DNA from: JBOFIQ01 sp051654905 | GTDB taxonomy: Bacteria > Actinomycetota > Actinomycetes > Propionibacteriales > Propionibacteriaceae | DNA length: 64,000 nt | Direction of reading: 5' to 3' | Assembly: GCA_051654905.1 (NCBI GenBank) | Contig: JBOFYY010000110.1 | Span: forward strand, 1-64,000 | Shown here: positions 1 through 8,386 of the stretch, in pieces | Numbering within the stretch: position 1 is the stretch's first letter | Layout: each line of letters starts with the position of its first letter | Program-made: the position numbers and the translations under genes | Notes under the pieces: model-generated | The model's database searches: none | The model's input: only the letters and a program-made list of their open reading frames with translations | What the model was told of the DNA's origin: nothing

Positions 1-2
1 CG

Positions 3-143
3 GTTGGTGCTGATGGTCGTTGGGTGTTGTGGTCGAGTGTTGCTGAGGGGTCTGCTGAGTCTGTTGAGGCTTGGGTTTGGGGGAGTGTTGGTGGTGTGGA
101 TCGGTCTTCTTCGCATGTGACTTTTGCTAGATCTGGTGGCTAG
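3..143 (+). CDS. 3' end of an unidentified protein (partial)
   Basis: This is the last 46 codons of a reading frame that enters from the left edge and stops at TAG 141-143. The peptide is rich in Ser, Gly, Val and Trp and ends RSGG. No family is recognisable from so little. The codon choice is strange: 44 of 46 sense codons end in T or G, which the genes that follow do not show. That supports the frame being real, because the pattern falls exactly on third positions. It also suggests a different origin or a strong strand bias. It could be the end of a surface or repeat-rich protein, but this is a guess. Confidence 0.45.
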   Translation, partial: VGADGRWVLWSSVAEGSAESVEAWVWGSVGGVDRSSSHVTFARSGG

Positions 144-231
144 TTTCTCGACATCTCACCTCCGATATACGGCTAAAAGGTAGTACTCAATTTGGCTAAG
201 TGTCGGGGGTGGGCGCTAACGTCAATACTCT

Positions 232-2040
232 ATGTCGGAATTGTTCTCAGATGAATCAGAGCCACTCGCTACTGGCGAGGGGCGAACTGTACGTGAACTT
301 GAGAACTTATCGCCTGCCTATCCTGGTCGTGCTCCTTGGGGAACCGCGCAGAGCCTGCGAGCATGGCAAGCGGCAGCATTAGAAAAATATCTAGCTGAAC
401 AACCACAAGATTTTCTGGCCGTAGCAACACCGGGCGCTGGGAAAACCACCTTCGCGCTGCGAGTAGCTGCCGAACTTTTACATGATCGAACCATTGAACG
501 AGTTATCGTAGTTGCCCCTACCGAACACTTGAAAGTCCAGTGGGCAGATGCTGCTGCTCGTGCTGGCATCCAAATTGATCCCGGCTTAGGATCAACAAAA
601 AAGGGACGTAGCAGGCAGTTCAAAGGTGTTGCAGTTACCTATGCTGGAGTAGCAACTCAGCCCTACCGTTATGAAACTATGGTGCACACTCATCGCACGC
701 TAGTTATTCTCGATGAAGTCCACCACACAGGCGACGCCCTCAGCTGGGGTGACGCAGTAAAAGAATCATTTAAGTACGCGACTCGTCGACTATGTCTTAC
801 TGGTACTCCATTTCGTTCCGACGATAACCCGATCCCATTCGTTAGCTACGATCTGCTTGCTGACGGATCAAAAATTTCACATGCCGACTACATCTACGGG
901 TATGCCGAGGCTTTAGCTGACCATGTTGTGCGACCAGTAGTTTTCATGGCTTACGGCGGACAGATGCGATGGCGTACCAAGACTGGTGATGAATTGGCCG
1001 CGCACCTAGCAGAACCCATGACTAAAGACCTCACAGCTCATGCGTGGCGAACCGCTCTAGATCCAAAAGGTGAATGGATGTCAGCGGTGCTCCGAGCTGC
1101 TGACACACGTCTTTTAGAAGTACGGCGACACATTCCAGATGCGGGAGGGCTAGTTATAGCCACCGATCAAACAAAAGCTCGCGCCTATGCTCGACTATTG
1201 CACCAGATAACTGGAGAAAAGCCGACAACAGTTCTCTCTGATGAAGCTAAAGCCAGCAAGAAAATTGAAGATTTTTCCAAATCCCAAGACCGCTGGATGG
1301 TGGCGGTGCGTATGGTTTCAGAAGGGGTCGACGTACCGCGTCTTGCAGTTGGTGTTTACGCTACCGCGACGTCAACGCCTCTCTTTTTCGCCCAAGCCGT
1401 AGGGCGGTTTGTGCGTACCCGCCGTCGTGGTGAACTAGCAACAGTATTTTTGCCGACAGTGCCAGTAATTTTGGCGCATGCGGCGTTACTGGAAAAACAA
1501 CGTAACCATATTCTTGGGAAACCAAAACATGACGACGATGGGTTATGGGATCCAGAACAAGCCTTGCTGGATGCAGCCAACAGAAAAGAATCAGCCTCTG
1601 ACGATCTATTAGGAAGTTTTGAGGCGCTAGAATCGCAGGCAGTTTTCGACCATGTGTTATTTGATTCGCAGCAATTTGGAATGCAAGTTGAACCTAGTTC
1701 CGAAGAAGAAGCAGATTGGCTAGGTTTGCCGGGATTACTGGAGCCAGACCAGGTCACATCACTATTACGAGAACGCCAGCGGCGTCATTTAGCGCGGCAA
1801 AGTAAGCGAGATCGTCGGGAAAAAGTGCCTGAGGTAGAGGTATTACATCGTTCTTTAGCTACGAAACGAAAAGAATTAAATTCGCTAGTGGCGCAGTATT
1901 CAAGAATCCGAGGAGTTCCTCATTCGCATGTCCATGCTGATTTGCGACGACAATGTGGTGGACCAGCGTTAGCGTCCGCAACGGATGCGCAAGTAGATGC
2001 GCGAATCGCACGAATTAGGGAATTATTTCAACAAGGATAA
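232..2040 (+). CDS. superfamily 2 DEAD/DEAH-like helicase
   Basis: A 602-residue ATP-dependent nucleic-acid helicase or translocase of the COG1061 (SSL2/RadD-like) kind. Seen in the protein: Walker A PGAGKTT at residues 67-73, a DEVHH Walker B box at 161-165, motif III-like TGTPFRSD near 190-197, and an arginine-finger motif QAVGRFVRTRR near 390. This is the full two-RecA-domain set. The C-terminal third (about 450-602) is charged and helical and fits a family-specific tail. The ATG at 232 has no strong Shine-Dalgarno sequence; it was chosen because the helicase core begins soon after and no upstream in-frame start fits better. The gene stands alone, 88 bp after the partial gene at the left edge. 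The substrate (DNA or RNA) cannot be told from the sequence. Confidence 0.85.
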   Translation: MSELFSDESEPLATGEGRTVRELENLSPAYPGRAPWGTAQSLRAWQAAALEKYLAEQPQDFLAVATPGAGKTTFALRVAAELLHDRTIERVIVVAPTEHLKVQWADAAARAGIQIDPGLGSTKKGRSRQFKGVAVTYAGVATQPYRYETMVHTHRTLVILDEVHHTGDALSWGDAVKESFKYATRRLCLTGTPFRSDDNPIPFVSYDLLADGSKISHADYIYGYAEALADHVVRPVVFMAYGGQMRWRTKTGDELAAHLAEPMTKDLTAHAWRTALDPKGEWMSAVLRAADTRLLEVRRHIPDAGGLVIATDQTKARAYARLLHQITGEKPTTVLSDEAKASKKIEDFSKSQDRWMVAVRMVSEGVDVPRLAVGVYATATSTPLFFAQAVGRFVRTRRRGELATVFLPTVPVILAHAALLEKQRNHILGKPKHDDDGLWDPEQALLDAANRKESASDDLLGSFEALESQAVFDHVLFDSQQFGMQVEPSSEEEADWLGLPGLLEPDQVTSLLRERQRRHLARQSKRDRREKVPEVEVLHRSLATKRKELNSLVAQYSRIRGVPHSHVHADLRRQCGGPALASATDAQVDARIARIRELFQQG

Positions 2041-2063
2041 ACCTATACAGAACCGCAAGATAG

Positions 2064-2093
2064 CGATATCATCGCTTTGTGGCGATGATATCG
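2064..2093. promoter_or_regulatory. perfect 12-bp inverted repeat, likely operator of the metal sensor
   Basis: CGATATCATCGC (2064-2075) and its exact complement (2082-2093) are separated by 6 bp. The repeat sits directly at the start of the ArsR-type regulator gene and covers its possible GTG 2079 and ATG 2085 starts. ArsR-family repressors bind such palindromes at their own promoters, so autoregulation is the natural reading. A hairpin acting on the mRNA is the alternative. Confidence 0.6.
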
Positions 2094-2435
2094 GTGACTG
2101 TCGAAGGTGTTGATGTGCAAGCAGACGCAGCACAAGCTGCGTGCTTACTGCGAGGGCTAAGCGATCCATCTCGACTCATCGTGGTGCACCATCTTTTATT
2201 GGGAGAACATCGCGTCGTTGATCTGACAGAACATCTTGGTTTAGCCCAATCCACTGTAAGTAAACACTTAGCGTGCCTAGTTGAATGTGGGCTAGTCACC
2301 TTCCGTGCTGAAGGTCGATCTTCCCTATATTCCTTGGCATACCCCGACGAAACCATTGCGCTTTTAGCGGCTGCAGAAAAGCTACTTATGCTTACTCATG
2401 CGGCCGCTACAGCCTGTCCGACAGCGAGGCAATAA
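2085..2435 (+). CDS. ArsR/SmtB-family metal-sensing repressor, CmtR type
   Basis: A small winged-helix repressor of about 116 residues. The DNA-recognition helix reads STVSKHLACLVECGLV, placing Cys64 and Cys68 in a CxxxC spacing, with another Cys at 111 near the C terminus. This matches the Cd(II)/Pb(II) site of mycobacterial CmtR (two cysteines in the recognition helix plus one in the tail). When metal binds, such proteins release DNA. The next gene, 3 bp downstream, is a cation-diffusion-facilitator exporter, so the pair is a metal-resistance operon. The start is uncertain: GTG 2079, ATG 2085 and GTG 2094 are all in frame, none has a clear ribosome-binding site, and the first two lie inside the 2064-2093 palindrome. 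GTG 2094 would leave the operator fully upstream. Confidence 0.8.
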   Translation: MISVTVEGVDVQADAAQAACLLRGLSDPSRLIVVHHLLLGEHRVVDLTEHLGLAQSTVSKHLACLVECGLVTFRAEGRSSLYSLAYPDETIALLAAAEKLLMLTHAAATACPTARQ

Positions 2436-2438
2436 AAC

Positions 2439-3356
2439 ATGGGTGCAGGACATGATCACGGAACATACGGAGTAGACCGGCATCGCCTAATTGCGGCATT
2501 AAGTATTACCGTCGGTATTTTCTTTGTTGAAGTAGCTGGAGCAGCAATAACCGGCAGCTTAGCGCTACTAATCGACGCCGCTCATATGCTCACTGACTGT
2601 TTAGGGCTGATGGTGGCTTTAACCGCAGCCATGCTCGCGGTACGACCACCGTCGGCAAAACGAACTTGGGGTTGGCAGCGAGCCGAAGTGATTGCCGCAG
2701 CACTCCAAGCCGCGGTACTACTGGCAGTAGGTTGCTATGCGATCTTTGAAGGTATTCAGCGGCTCATTGATCCGCCACCAGTTGCTGCAGGCGGACTAGC
2801 TTTCGTAGGAGCATTAGGGCTATTAGGAAATATCGCTTCGCTGGCAGTACTAGCTGGTGGGCGCGGCAATAACCTAAATATGCGAGCAGCATTCCTGGAA
2901 GTTGCCAATGATGCCTTAGGTTCAGTGGCTGTGCTAGTTGCCTCCCTAGTTATTACTACAACTCAGTGGTTACGTGCGGATGCAGTTGCAGGGCTACTTG
3001 TTGCGGCGTTGATCGTACCTAGAGCAATCATTTTGCTACGAGAATCTGGGGCAATTCTGCTCGAATCTACTCCAGCAGGATTAGACCTTGACCAAGTCCG
3101 CCACCATATTCTGGCGCAGCCTCATGTAGTAGGAGTTCATGACCTACATGCTTCGAAGGTAGCTAGCGGTTTGCCAGTAATGACCGCCCATGTAGTGATG
3201 GAAGAAGAATGTTTCACCGACCAGCACTGCTTGATGACATTATCGGCACTGCAAGAATCAGTTGCGCACCAATACAGTGTTGCTATCGAACACTGTACAT
3301 TCCAGCTCGAATCACCAGCTATCGCAGCAACTCATGAGGATCATCTGCACGTTTAA
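2439..3356 (+). CDS. cation diffusion facilitator metal exporter (CzcD/ZitB type)
   Basis: A 305-residue inner-membrane proton-coupled exporter, probably of Zn(II) or Cd(II). It has a short His-containing N terminus (HDH at 5-7), six hydrophobic segments over about residues 17-200, and a cytoplasmic domain ending THEDHLHV. In the second membrane segment the transport site HxxxD is present (His49, Asp53). In the fifth segment the usual HxxxD appears as Glu154-x3-Asp158, so one ligand is Glu instead of His; this may affect metal choice. It follows the CmtR-type repressor by 3 bp and is surely co-transcribed with it. Its last 38 bp overlap, tail to tail, the end of the ligase gene on the other strand. 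Confidence 0.88.
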   Translation: MGAGHDHGTYGVDRHRLIAALSITVGIFFVEVAGAAITGSLALLIDAAHMLTDCLGLMVALTAAMLAVRPPSAKRTWGWQRAEVIAAALQAAVLLAVGCYAIFEGIQRLIDPPPVAAGGLAFVGALGLLGNIASLAVLAGGRGNNLNMRAAFLEVANDALGSVAVLVASLVITTTQWLRADAVAGLLVAALIVPRAIILLRESGAILLESTPAGLDLDQVRHHILAQPHVVGVHDLHASKVASGLPVMTAHVVMEEECFTDQHCLMTLSALQESVAHQYSVAIEHCTFQLESPAIAATHEDHLHV

Positions 3357-4812
3357 GTAACTCAACGAGTCGTTGTCGCTGGACTTTCCCAGAAGCGGTT
3401 TGCGGGAGTTCGTCGAGAAAAATAATTTGCGCTGGAACCTTATAGTGAGCCAATTGGCTCCGACAGTAATCAGTCAAGGCGTCGGTATTTAACAATGGAT
3501 CAGCTACGACGAAAGCAACCGGAACTTGTCCCCACCGGGAATCTTCCCGTCCTACGACGGCAGCTTGTTGTACTGCTGAGTGTGTCAGTAGCACATTTTC
3601 AATCTCGGCGGGAAAGATATTTTCGCCACCAGAAATGATCATGTCACTCAGACGTGATACCACCCACAGATAACCATCATCGTCGAGATACCCCATATCG
3701 CCAGTATGAAACCAGCCATCGTCGGTGAAAGAAGCGTTATAGCGGTCTTGCTGGTTAAGGTATCCGACAGCCAAAGTCGGGGTACGTAACTGTAATTCAC
3801 CCACCTGTCCGGCCGGAACACCAGAATCAATCCGAAGCTGCGTAGTAAATAGTGGTAAGCCAGCTGAACCAGCTTTACTTTCTGGGGTGCTATACGAACT
3901 AGCAACACATTGGCTAGCTGTTTCAGTCATGCCGAAAGAAAAAACACTAGGGATAGCAGCAGCATTAGCTCGCGCCAGCGTAACGTCGTCGAGGAAACCA
4001 CCACCGATCAGAAAACACCGCACGGTATCGGGATAATTTTTTATCTGACGAGAAGCTAGGTCATCTAAAATATCGCTCAACATTTTAGTGACTACCGAGA
4101 CGGTGCTCGCCCGTCCCGAGAGTAAAAGATCGTTTAAGTCTGCAGCATCAAAACGTTCCATAAGATGAATCGGAATACCGTAAATGATTCCGCGCATCAT
4201 GATAGAAAAACCAGAAATATGGAAAAGCGGTACTGCGCATATCCACGAGTCTTGTGCCGGATCTAGACCAAGATTAAGAACTGAAGCCATAGCTGACCAC
4301 CAGTGATTACCGAAGGTCTGCATTACTCCTTTAGCTTCTCCAGTAGTTCCTGAAGTGTAAAGAATGGTGGTGACCTCATCGAAAGACCAGTTTTCGACAA
4401 TGGGTAGATCGCCGCTGGCAGATACCTGAGAAAGCTCCCCAAAAGTTATGCTCTTTGCTGACAGCGCGGTAGCTAGCGGCAAAGTTTTATCGTCACACAG
4501 AAGTAATTTTAATCCGGAATCATCAACCTGACGTTGCAGTTCGTTAGCAGCTAAACGTGGGTTAAGCAGAACCATCTGAAGCCCCAACTGCTGACAAGCA
4601 AATAGCCAAAAGTAATGCTCAACACTATTGCTGGCAAGAAAACCGATCCGATAATTGGCAGGAATGCCATAGCTAGCTAAAGCAGCGCTACGCAGATCAG
4701 CAGCATCGCGTATTTCAGAAAAAGTCCAAGATTCTGTGCCACAAACCAAACCAACACGATTAGGAGTGAGCTGGGATCGTCGTCGCAACCAATTAGTTAC
4801 AGTCTGGCTCAC
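3319..4812 (-). CDS. menE: AMP-forming acyl-CoA ligase, probably o-succinylbenzoate-CoA ligase
   Basis: A 497-residue member of the ANL adenylating superfamily. Visible motifs are the P-loop-like YTSGTTGEAKGV near residue 155, the FGMTETASQ core motif near 290, the YLDDDGYLWVVSR hinge region, IISGGENIFPAEIE, and the catalytic-lysine region ASGKVQRQR near the C terminus. Length and layout fit MenE, which activates o-succinylbenzoate with CoA in menaquinone synthesis. That would match a menaquinol-using cytochrome bd elsewhere in the window. No other men gene is nearby, so a different carboxylate substrate is possible. The gene stands alone and overlaps the 3' end of the CDF gene by 38 bp. Confidence 0.7.
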   Translation of the reverse strand: MSQTVTNWLRRRSQLTPNRVGLVCGTESWTFSEIRDAADLRSAALASYGIPANYRIGFLASNSVEHYFWLFACQQLGLQMVLLNPRLAANELQRQVDDSGLKLLLCDDKTLPLATALSAKSITFGELSQVSASGDLPIVENWSFDEVTTILYTSGTTGEAKGVMQTFGNHWWSAMASVLNLGLDPAQDSWICAVPLFHISGFSIMMRGIIYGIPIHLMERFDAADLNDLLLSGRASTVSVVTKMLSDILDDLASRQIKNYPDTVRCFLIGGGFLDDVTLARANAAAIPSVFSFGMTETASQCVASSYSTPESKAGSAGLPLFTTQLRIDSGVPAGQVGELQLRTPTLAVGYLNQQDRYNASFTDDGWFHTGDMGYLDDDGYLWVVSRLSDMIISGGENIFPAEIENVLLTHSAVQQAAVVGREDSRWGQVPVAFVVADPLLNTDALTDYCRSQLAHYKVPAQIIFLDELPQTASGKVQRQRLVELLKRADDPHELLR

Positions 4813-4928
4813 AACAACCCCTTTCTAGGCGCTTAATTTAAAAAACACACGTAATGTCTGAACTAACTTTATGAGGTTTGAAGCATTTTATTGGTATGGC
4901 TATGGACTTCGCTATTTATGGAAGGAGT

Positions 4929-4964
4929 ATGCTCACATTCAACATGTCGAAGGAGACTAGGTGA
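4929..4964 (+). CDS. possible 11-codon leader ORF upstream of the MoxR operon
   Basis: ATG at 4929 follows GAAGGAG (4921-4927) closely. The frame encodes MLTFNMSKETR and stops at TGA 4962-4964, overlapping the GTG start of the next gene as GTGA. The arrangement would allow translational coupling. It is short enough to be chance, and the downstream gene has its own AAGGAG (4950-4955). Confidence 0.25.
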   Translation: MLTFNMSKETR

Positions 4965-5632
4965 AACGGCGCAATATCGGAGTAGCAGTAGCGATACTGC
5001 TGGCGTTTTTTGCGTTGGGAGCTAGAGCCGCTAGCTCGGCTGCGGAGGCCTTTCATAGAACCCAAGGATCGCAACGAACTTTGCCACCTCCTCCGTCACA
5101 TCAAGCTGCAACATTTTCTGTTAATGGATTAGAAAACACCACCAATAAATCGTCACCTCTTTTCGGGATTTTCTTAGTGACGGTGCTAGCAGTTTTTCTG
5201 ATGGTTATCGTTTTCTTCGTTGTAATGATGCTGCTAAACATGAAACGACGGCTTGCCGCAAAACGGAAAAAAGCCTTAGATGATGACGGCATATATCTAG
5301 TACTAGATGATGAAGATAAAAACACGCTGACAACCCGCTTTGAAGATGCGCTATCGCGGTTACGTGCTGGCGGGAATATCGATGATGTGATTCTGGATTG
5401 TTGGGTGACGCTACAAAAAGTAGTAGCTAGACAAGGCGTTATTCGCGACTCAGCCCAAACTGCTGAAGAGTTCATCGTCGAGGTGCTTTCAGAAACTGAA
5501 CTACCTCGAACTGACTTAGAAACTTTGGCGTCGCTATACCGTTCCGCAATGTTCTCAAATACTGAAAGCACAGCTGACGACCGAGTCCGGGCAATAACAG
5601 CTCTAGAAAATGTGACGGCGGCACTGTCATGA
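4961..5632 (+). CDS. DUF4129-domain membrane protein of the MoxR operon
   Basis: A 223-residue protein with an N-terminal hydrophobic segment (about 7-27), a second membrane segment (about 68-92), a basic stretch, and a cytoplasmic C-terminal domain (about 120-215) resembling DUF4129 (TLQKVVARQGV ... TAEEFIVEVL ... LYRSAMFS). DUF4129 proteins are regularly encoded with MoxR ATPases and DUF58 proteins in actinobacteria. The job of these clusters is poorly defined; cell-envelope or chaperone-like roles have been proposed. The GTG start at 4961 has AAGGAG at 4950-4955. It is the first full-length gene of a tightly overlapped five-gene operon, with ATGA overlap to the next gene. Confidence 0.8.
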   Translation: MKRRNIGVAVAILLAFFALGARAASSAAEAFHRTQGSQRTLPPPPSHQAATFSVNGLENTTNKSSPLFGIFLVTVLAVFLMVIVFFVVMMLLNMKRRLAAKRKKALDDDGIYLVLDDEDKNTLTTRFEDALSRLRAGGNIDDVILDCWVTLQKVVARQGVIRDSAQTAEEFIVEVLSETELPRTDLETLASLYRSAMFSNTESTADDRVRAITALENVTAALS

Positions 5633-6135
5633 ATGAGCCACGTATTAAACCGATCGTCGTAGGGATCTTGTGGGGGCTAGGGCTGTTCCTAATGGTTGCT
5701 ATTTTTGGATATCCGATCGGATACCGTATCGAGTTGGTACCAGTCCTGAGCGGCTGCGTAATAGCTTGTATGGTGTGCCGCTTTATCTACGATCTAGCTG
5801 ACACCACAAATCCACCATCTTGGCCACACCCACCTATCGAACTAACCCTCCCTAACGCTCCCAACGAAGTCCGTGCCCGACGGCTGTTCACTTACCTGAC
5901 AGAATCTACCGAACTAGGGCGACAAGAAATAGCCAATGCTATTCGAGACTTAGTCATTGAACGATTAGTTGCTAATCATGGTGCTGATCCAGAAGATCCG
6001 TTCCAGCATGCACACGCCGTTTTATCCCCGGACCTTAGTAACTACCTAATTACAGCAGCAACTGCTGACGCTAAAGCTCCGAGTCTTACTCGCTCTGCTA
6101 TTCACGCCTATTTAAAGGAGATTGACGCACTGTGA
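5629..6135 (+). CDS. two-TM protein of the MoxR operon
   Basis: A 168-residue protein with two membrane segments near the N terminus (about 10-29 and 35-55), then a soluble region with mixed charged helices (about 80-168). I do not recognise a named family. The start ATG overlaps the previous stop (ATGA) and its stop overlaps the GTG of moxR (GTGA), so it is translated together with its neighbours. Position between the DUF4129 gene and moxR is a frequent place for a small membrane subunit in such operons; that is an inference from context only. Confidence 0.75.
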   Translation: MNEPRIKPIVVGILWGLGLFLMVAIFGYPIGYRIELVPVLSGCVIACMVCRFIYDLADTTNPPSWPHPPIELTLPNAPNEVRARRLFTYLTESTELGRQEIANAIRDLVIERLVANHGADPEDPFQHAHAVLSPDLSNYLITAATADAKAPSLTRSAIHAYLKEIDAL

Positions 6136-7106
6136 CTACGCCACTTCCACTCCCTGAAGCAGCCGCACTAGCTAGCGGAGTTCTCGATCAAGTTGATCGA
6201 GCCGTCGTCGGAAAACGTTCCCAACTAGCACTCGTGCTAGCAGGAATTATTGCCGGCGGACATGTACTTTTAGAAGACCTTCCAGGGTTAGGAAAGACGC
6301 TGGCAGCGCGCTCACTAGCGCAAGCGCTCGGGCTAGATTTCACCCGCGCCCAGTTCACCCCGGATCTACTCCCGGGTGATCTAACCGGATCGTTTATCTT
6401 CGATCAACGGGAAGCTACTTTTGATTTCCGGCCCGGCCCAGTATTCACCGGACTTTTACTTGCCGACGAAATTAACCGAACCCCACCCAAGACACAGTCA
6501 GCATTATTGGAAGCGATGCAAGAACATCAGGTAACTGTTGAAGGTCAAACCTTTAAGCTGCCAAATCCCTTCCACGTTATTGCGACGGCAAACCCCATCG
6601 AACACGAAGGAACCTATCCGCTACCAGAAGCTCAGCTAGACCGGTTCTTGCTTCGGTTATCGTTCGGTTACCCAACCGTCGATCAAGAATGGGAAGTACT
6701 ACAGCGTCGTATCAGCCGGCAACAAGAAGAACAAACAGTTGATCGGGTACTAGACGCGGAAGGACTATTGGCGCTCCAAGCTACCGCAGAACAAGTACAC
6801 ATTTCAGAATCAGTAGGCCGCTACGCTATTGCGCTCGTCGCTGCTACCCGAGCTCACCATGAGGTACTAGTGGGAGCTTCTCCGCGTGGCTCGTTAGCGC
6901 TGCTGACCTGTTCGCGAGCGCTGGCTCTTATCAATGGCCGCGACTATGTGATTCCTGAAGATATTAAAGCTTTAGCAGTACCAGCATTAGCTCACCGAGT
7001 GACAGTTCGCCCAGAACTATGGCTCAATAACGTTACGGCAGAATCAGTAGTGACGCAGGTGCTTTCTGCTGTTGCTGTCCCCGACGCAACGGATGTGCGC
7101 AGCTAA
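6132..7106 (+). CDS. MoxR-family AAA+ ATPase
   Basis: A 324-residue cytoplasmic AAA+ ATPase. Seen: Walker A LEDLPGLGKTLAARSL near residues 48-63, Walker B LLADEINRTPPKTQSALLEAM near 110-130, sensor 1 in VIATANPIEHEGTYPLPEAQ, and the arginine-rich C-terminal lid containing GASPRGSLALL. These are hallmark MoxR sequences. MoxR proteins are thought to act as chaperones that help assemble or activate partner proteins, often the VWA/DUF58 protein encoded next to them, as here. The GTG start overlaps the preceding stop by four bases; the ATG of the DUF58 gene overlaps its stop by one base. Confidence 0.92.
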   Translation: MTTPLPLPEAAALASGVLDQVDRAVVGKRSQLALVLAGIIAGGHVLLEDLPGLGKTLAARSLAQALGLDFTRAQFTPDLLPGDLTGSFIFDQREATFDFRPGPVFTGLLLADEINRTPPKTQSALLEAMQEHQVTVEGQTFKLPNPFHVIATANPIEHEGTYPLPEAQLDRFLLRLSFGYPTVDQEWEVLQRRISRQQEEQTVDRVLDAEGLLALQATAEQVHISESVGRYAIALVAATRAHHEVLVGASPRGSLALLTCSRALALINGRDYVIPEDIKALAVPALAHRVTVRPELWLNNVTAESVVTQVLSAVAVPDATDVRS

Positions 7107-8386
7107 TGGATGTTCGCCCCACTGAGGCATGGCTTCGGGCGCTAACCATCGGACTGGTTGCTTCCTGTTTAGGTGCTTTTTGCGGAAGAATCGATATTTT
7201 CCTCCTCTCAGTGCCATTTCTAGTGTGGCTAGTCGCAGGTGTGCTACTACGTCCTGGGGCGAAACTGCGTATCCGTACTTGGCCAAACGGGCGAGTATCG
7301 GCAGTAGAAGGAACCAAAATCCAGCTAGGGGTATCCACTGATGCGAAAACTCCTACGATTCTTACCGCAGCTTGGCCAAATATCGAAGGTGTTAGCTTTG
7401 ATCCCACCTATGCTGCCGCTAGCTACGTATTAGCGTCGCAAGAACGGCTAGATATCGGGATAACAGTACCGCGCTGGGGTAATGAAATGGTTCCTAGCGC
7501 GGTCGTAGCAGCCAGCGATGTCTTAGGTGCTTGGCGCGGAGTAGGTATTAGTGATCGAGTCTCTTTGACCTTGCGCCCCACATCAGGAACCCTTCACGGA
7601 CCAACTGGGGTAGCACATCCGATTGGTATTGCGGGAGCCCATACGTCACCGCGACGTGGCGACGGTTCGGCATTAGCTGATGTGCGCCCGTTCCAACCCG
7701 GAGATCGACTTCGTCGTATCAACTGGCGAGTGACCTCTCGTACCCGTCAGTTACATGCAACTTCAACACTTACCGATCGCGATACTGAAGTATTAGTGCT
7801 GATTGACGGTATGTACGATCTCAGCGGCCCAGTTATTGATGCGCCCACCACACTAGATGTGTCAGCTCGAGCGGCAGTGGCAATCTCACACTACTATCTC
7901 ACCTTGGGTGATCGGGTGACGGTAACCGATTTCGCTACCCGTATTCCAGAGATTCCTGCTGGAACTGGAATGAAACAAGCCCGGTTAATTGCCGATATTT
8001 TGGCGCGCGCAGAACGAAACATATCGTTTTCGCAAGCTCGAAAAAGAGCACGACTGCTACCTGGAACCCTAGTTTTTATCTGCTCACCCTTGCTTAGTGA
8101 AGAGATTGTGACTGAAATTATTCGGTTACGCAGATTAGGTGGTGAGGTCGTCGTCGTTGATACTTTGCCGCCAGAAATGGGAGAAGATGCGCTCAACTAT
8201 GTTGATCCAGACACCGTATTAGCGGAAGCCTGGCAAATACGTTCGCTAGAACGATGGTCAACAATTGAAGCGTTACGTGCTGCTGGAATCCCAGTTAATC
8301 CTTGGCGCGGGCCCACAAGCCTTGGAACAGTGCTGTTAGCGATGGAAGCAGCTAGGTCAGCACCCAGAAGGAGCCTAGGGCGATGA
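7106..8386 (+). CDS. DUF58 (VWA-like) protein
   Basis: A 426-residue protein with two adjacent N-terminal hydrophobic segments (about 12-48) and a large domain. The DUF58 signature DVRPFQPGDRLRRINWRVTS lies near 190-210, followed by a von Willebrand A-like fold that begins TEVLVLIDGMYD. DUF58 proteins partner with MoxR ATPases. The gene is embedded in the overlapped operon: it starts at the moxR stop (TAATG) and ends with ATGA overlapping the next gene. The substrate of the MoxR/DUF58 pair in actinobacteria is not established. Confidence 0.9.
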   Translation: MDVRPTEAWLRALTIGLVASCLGAFCGRIDIFLLSVPFLVWLVAGVLLRPGAKLRIRTWPNGRVSAVEGTKIQLGVSTDAKTPTILTAAWPNIEGVSFDPTYAAASYVLASQERLDIGITVPRWGNEMVPSAVVAASDVLGAWRGVGISDRVSLTLRPTSGTLHGPTGVAHPIGIAGAHTSPRRGDGSALADVRPFQPGDRLRRINWRVTSRTRQLHATSTLTDRDTEVLVLIDGMYDLSGPVIDAPTTLDVSARAAVAISHYYLTLGDRVTVTDFATRIPEIPAGTGMKQARLIADILARAERNISFSQARKRARLLPGTLVFICSPLLSEEIVTEIIRLRRLGGEVVVVDTLPPEMGEDALNYVDPDTVLAEAWQIRSLERWSTIEALRAAGIPVNPWRGPTSLGTVLLAMEAARSAPRRSLGR

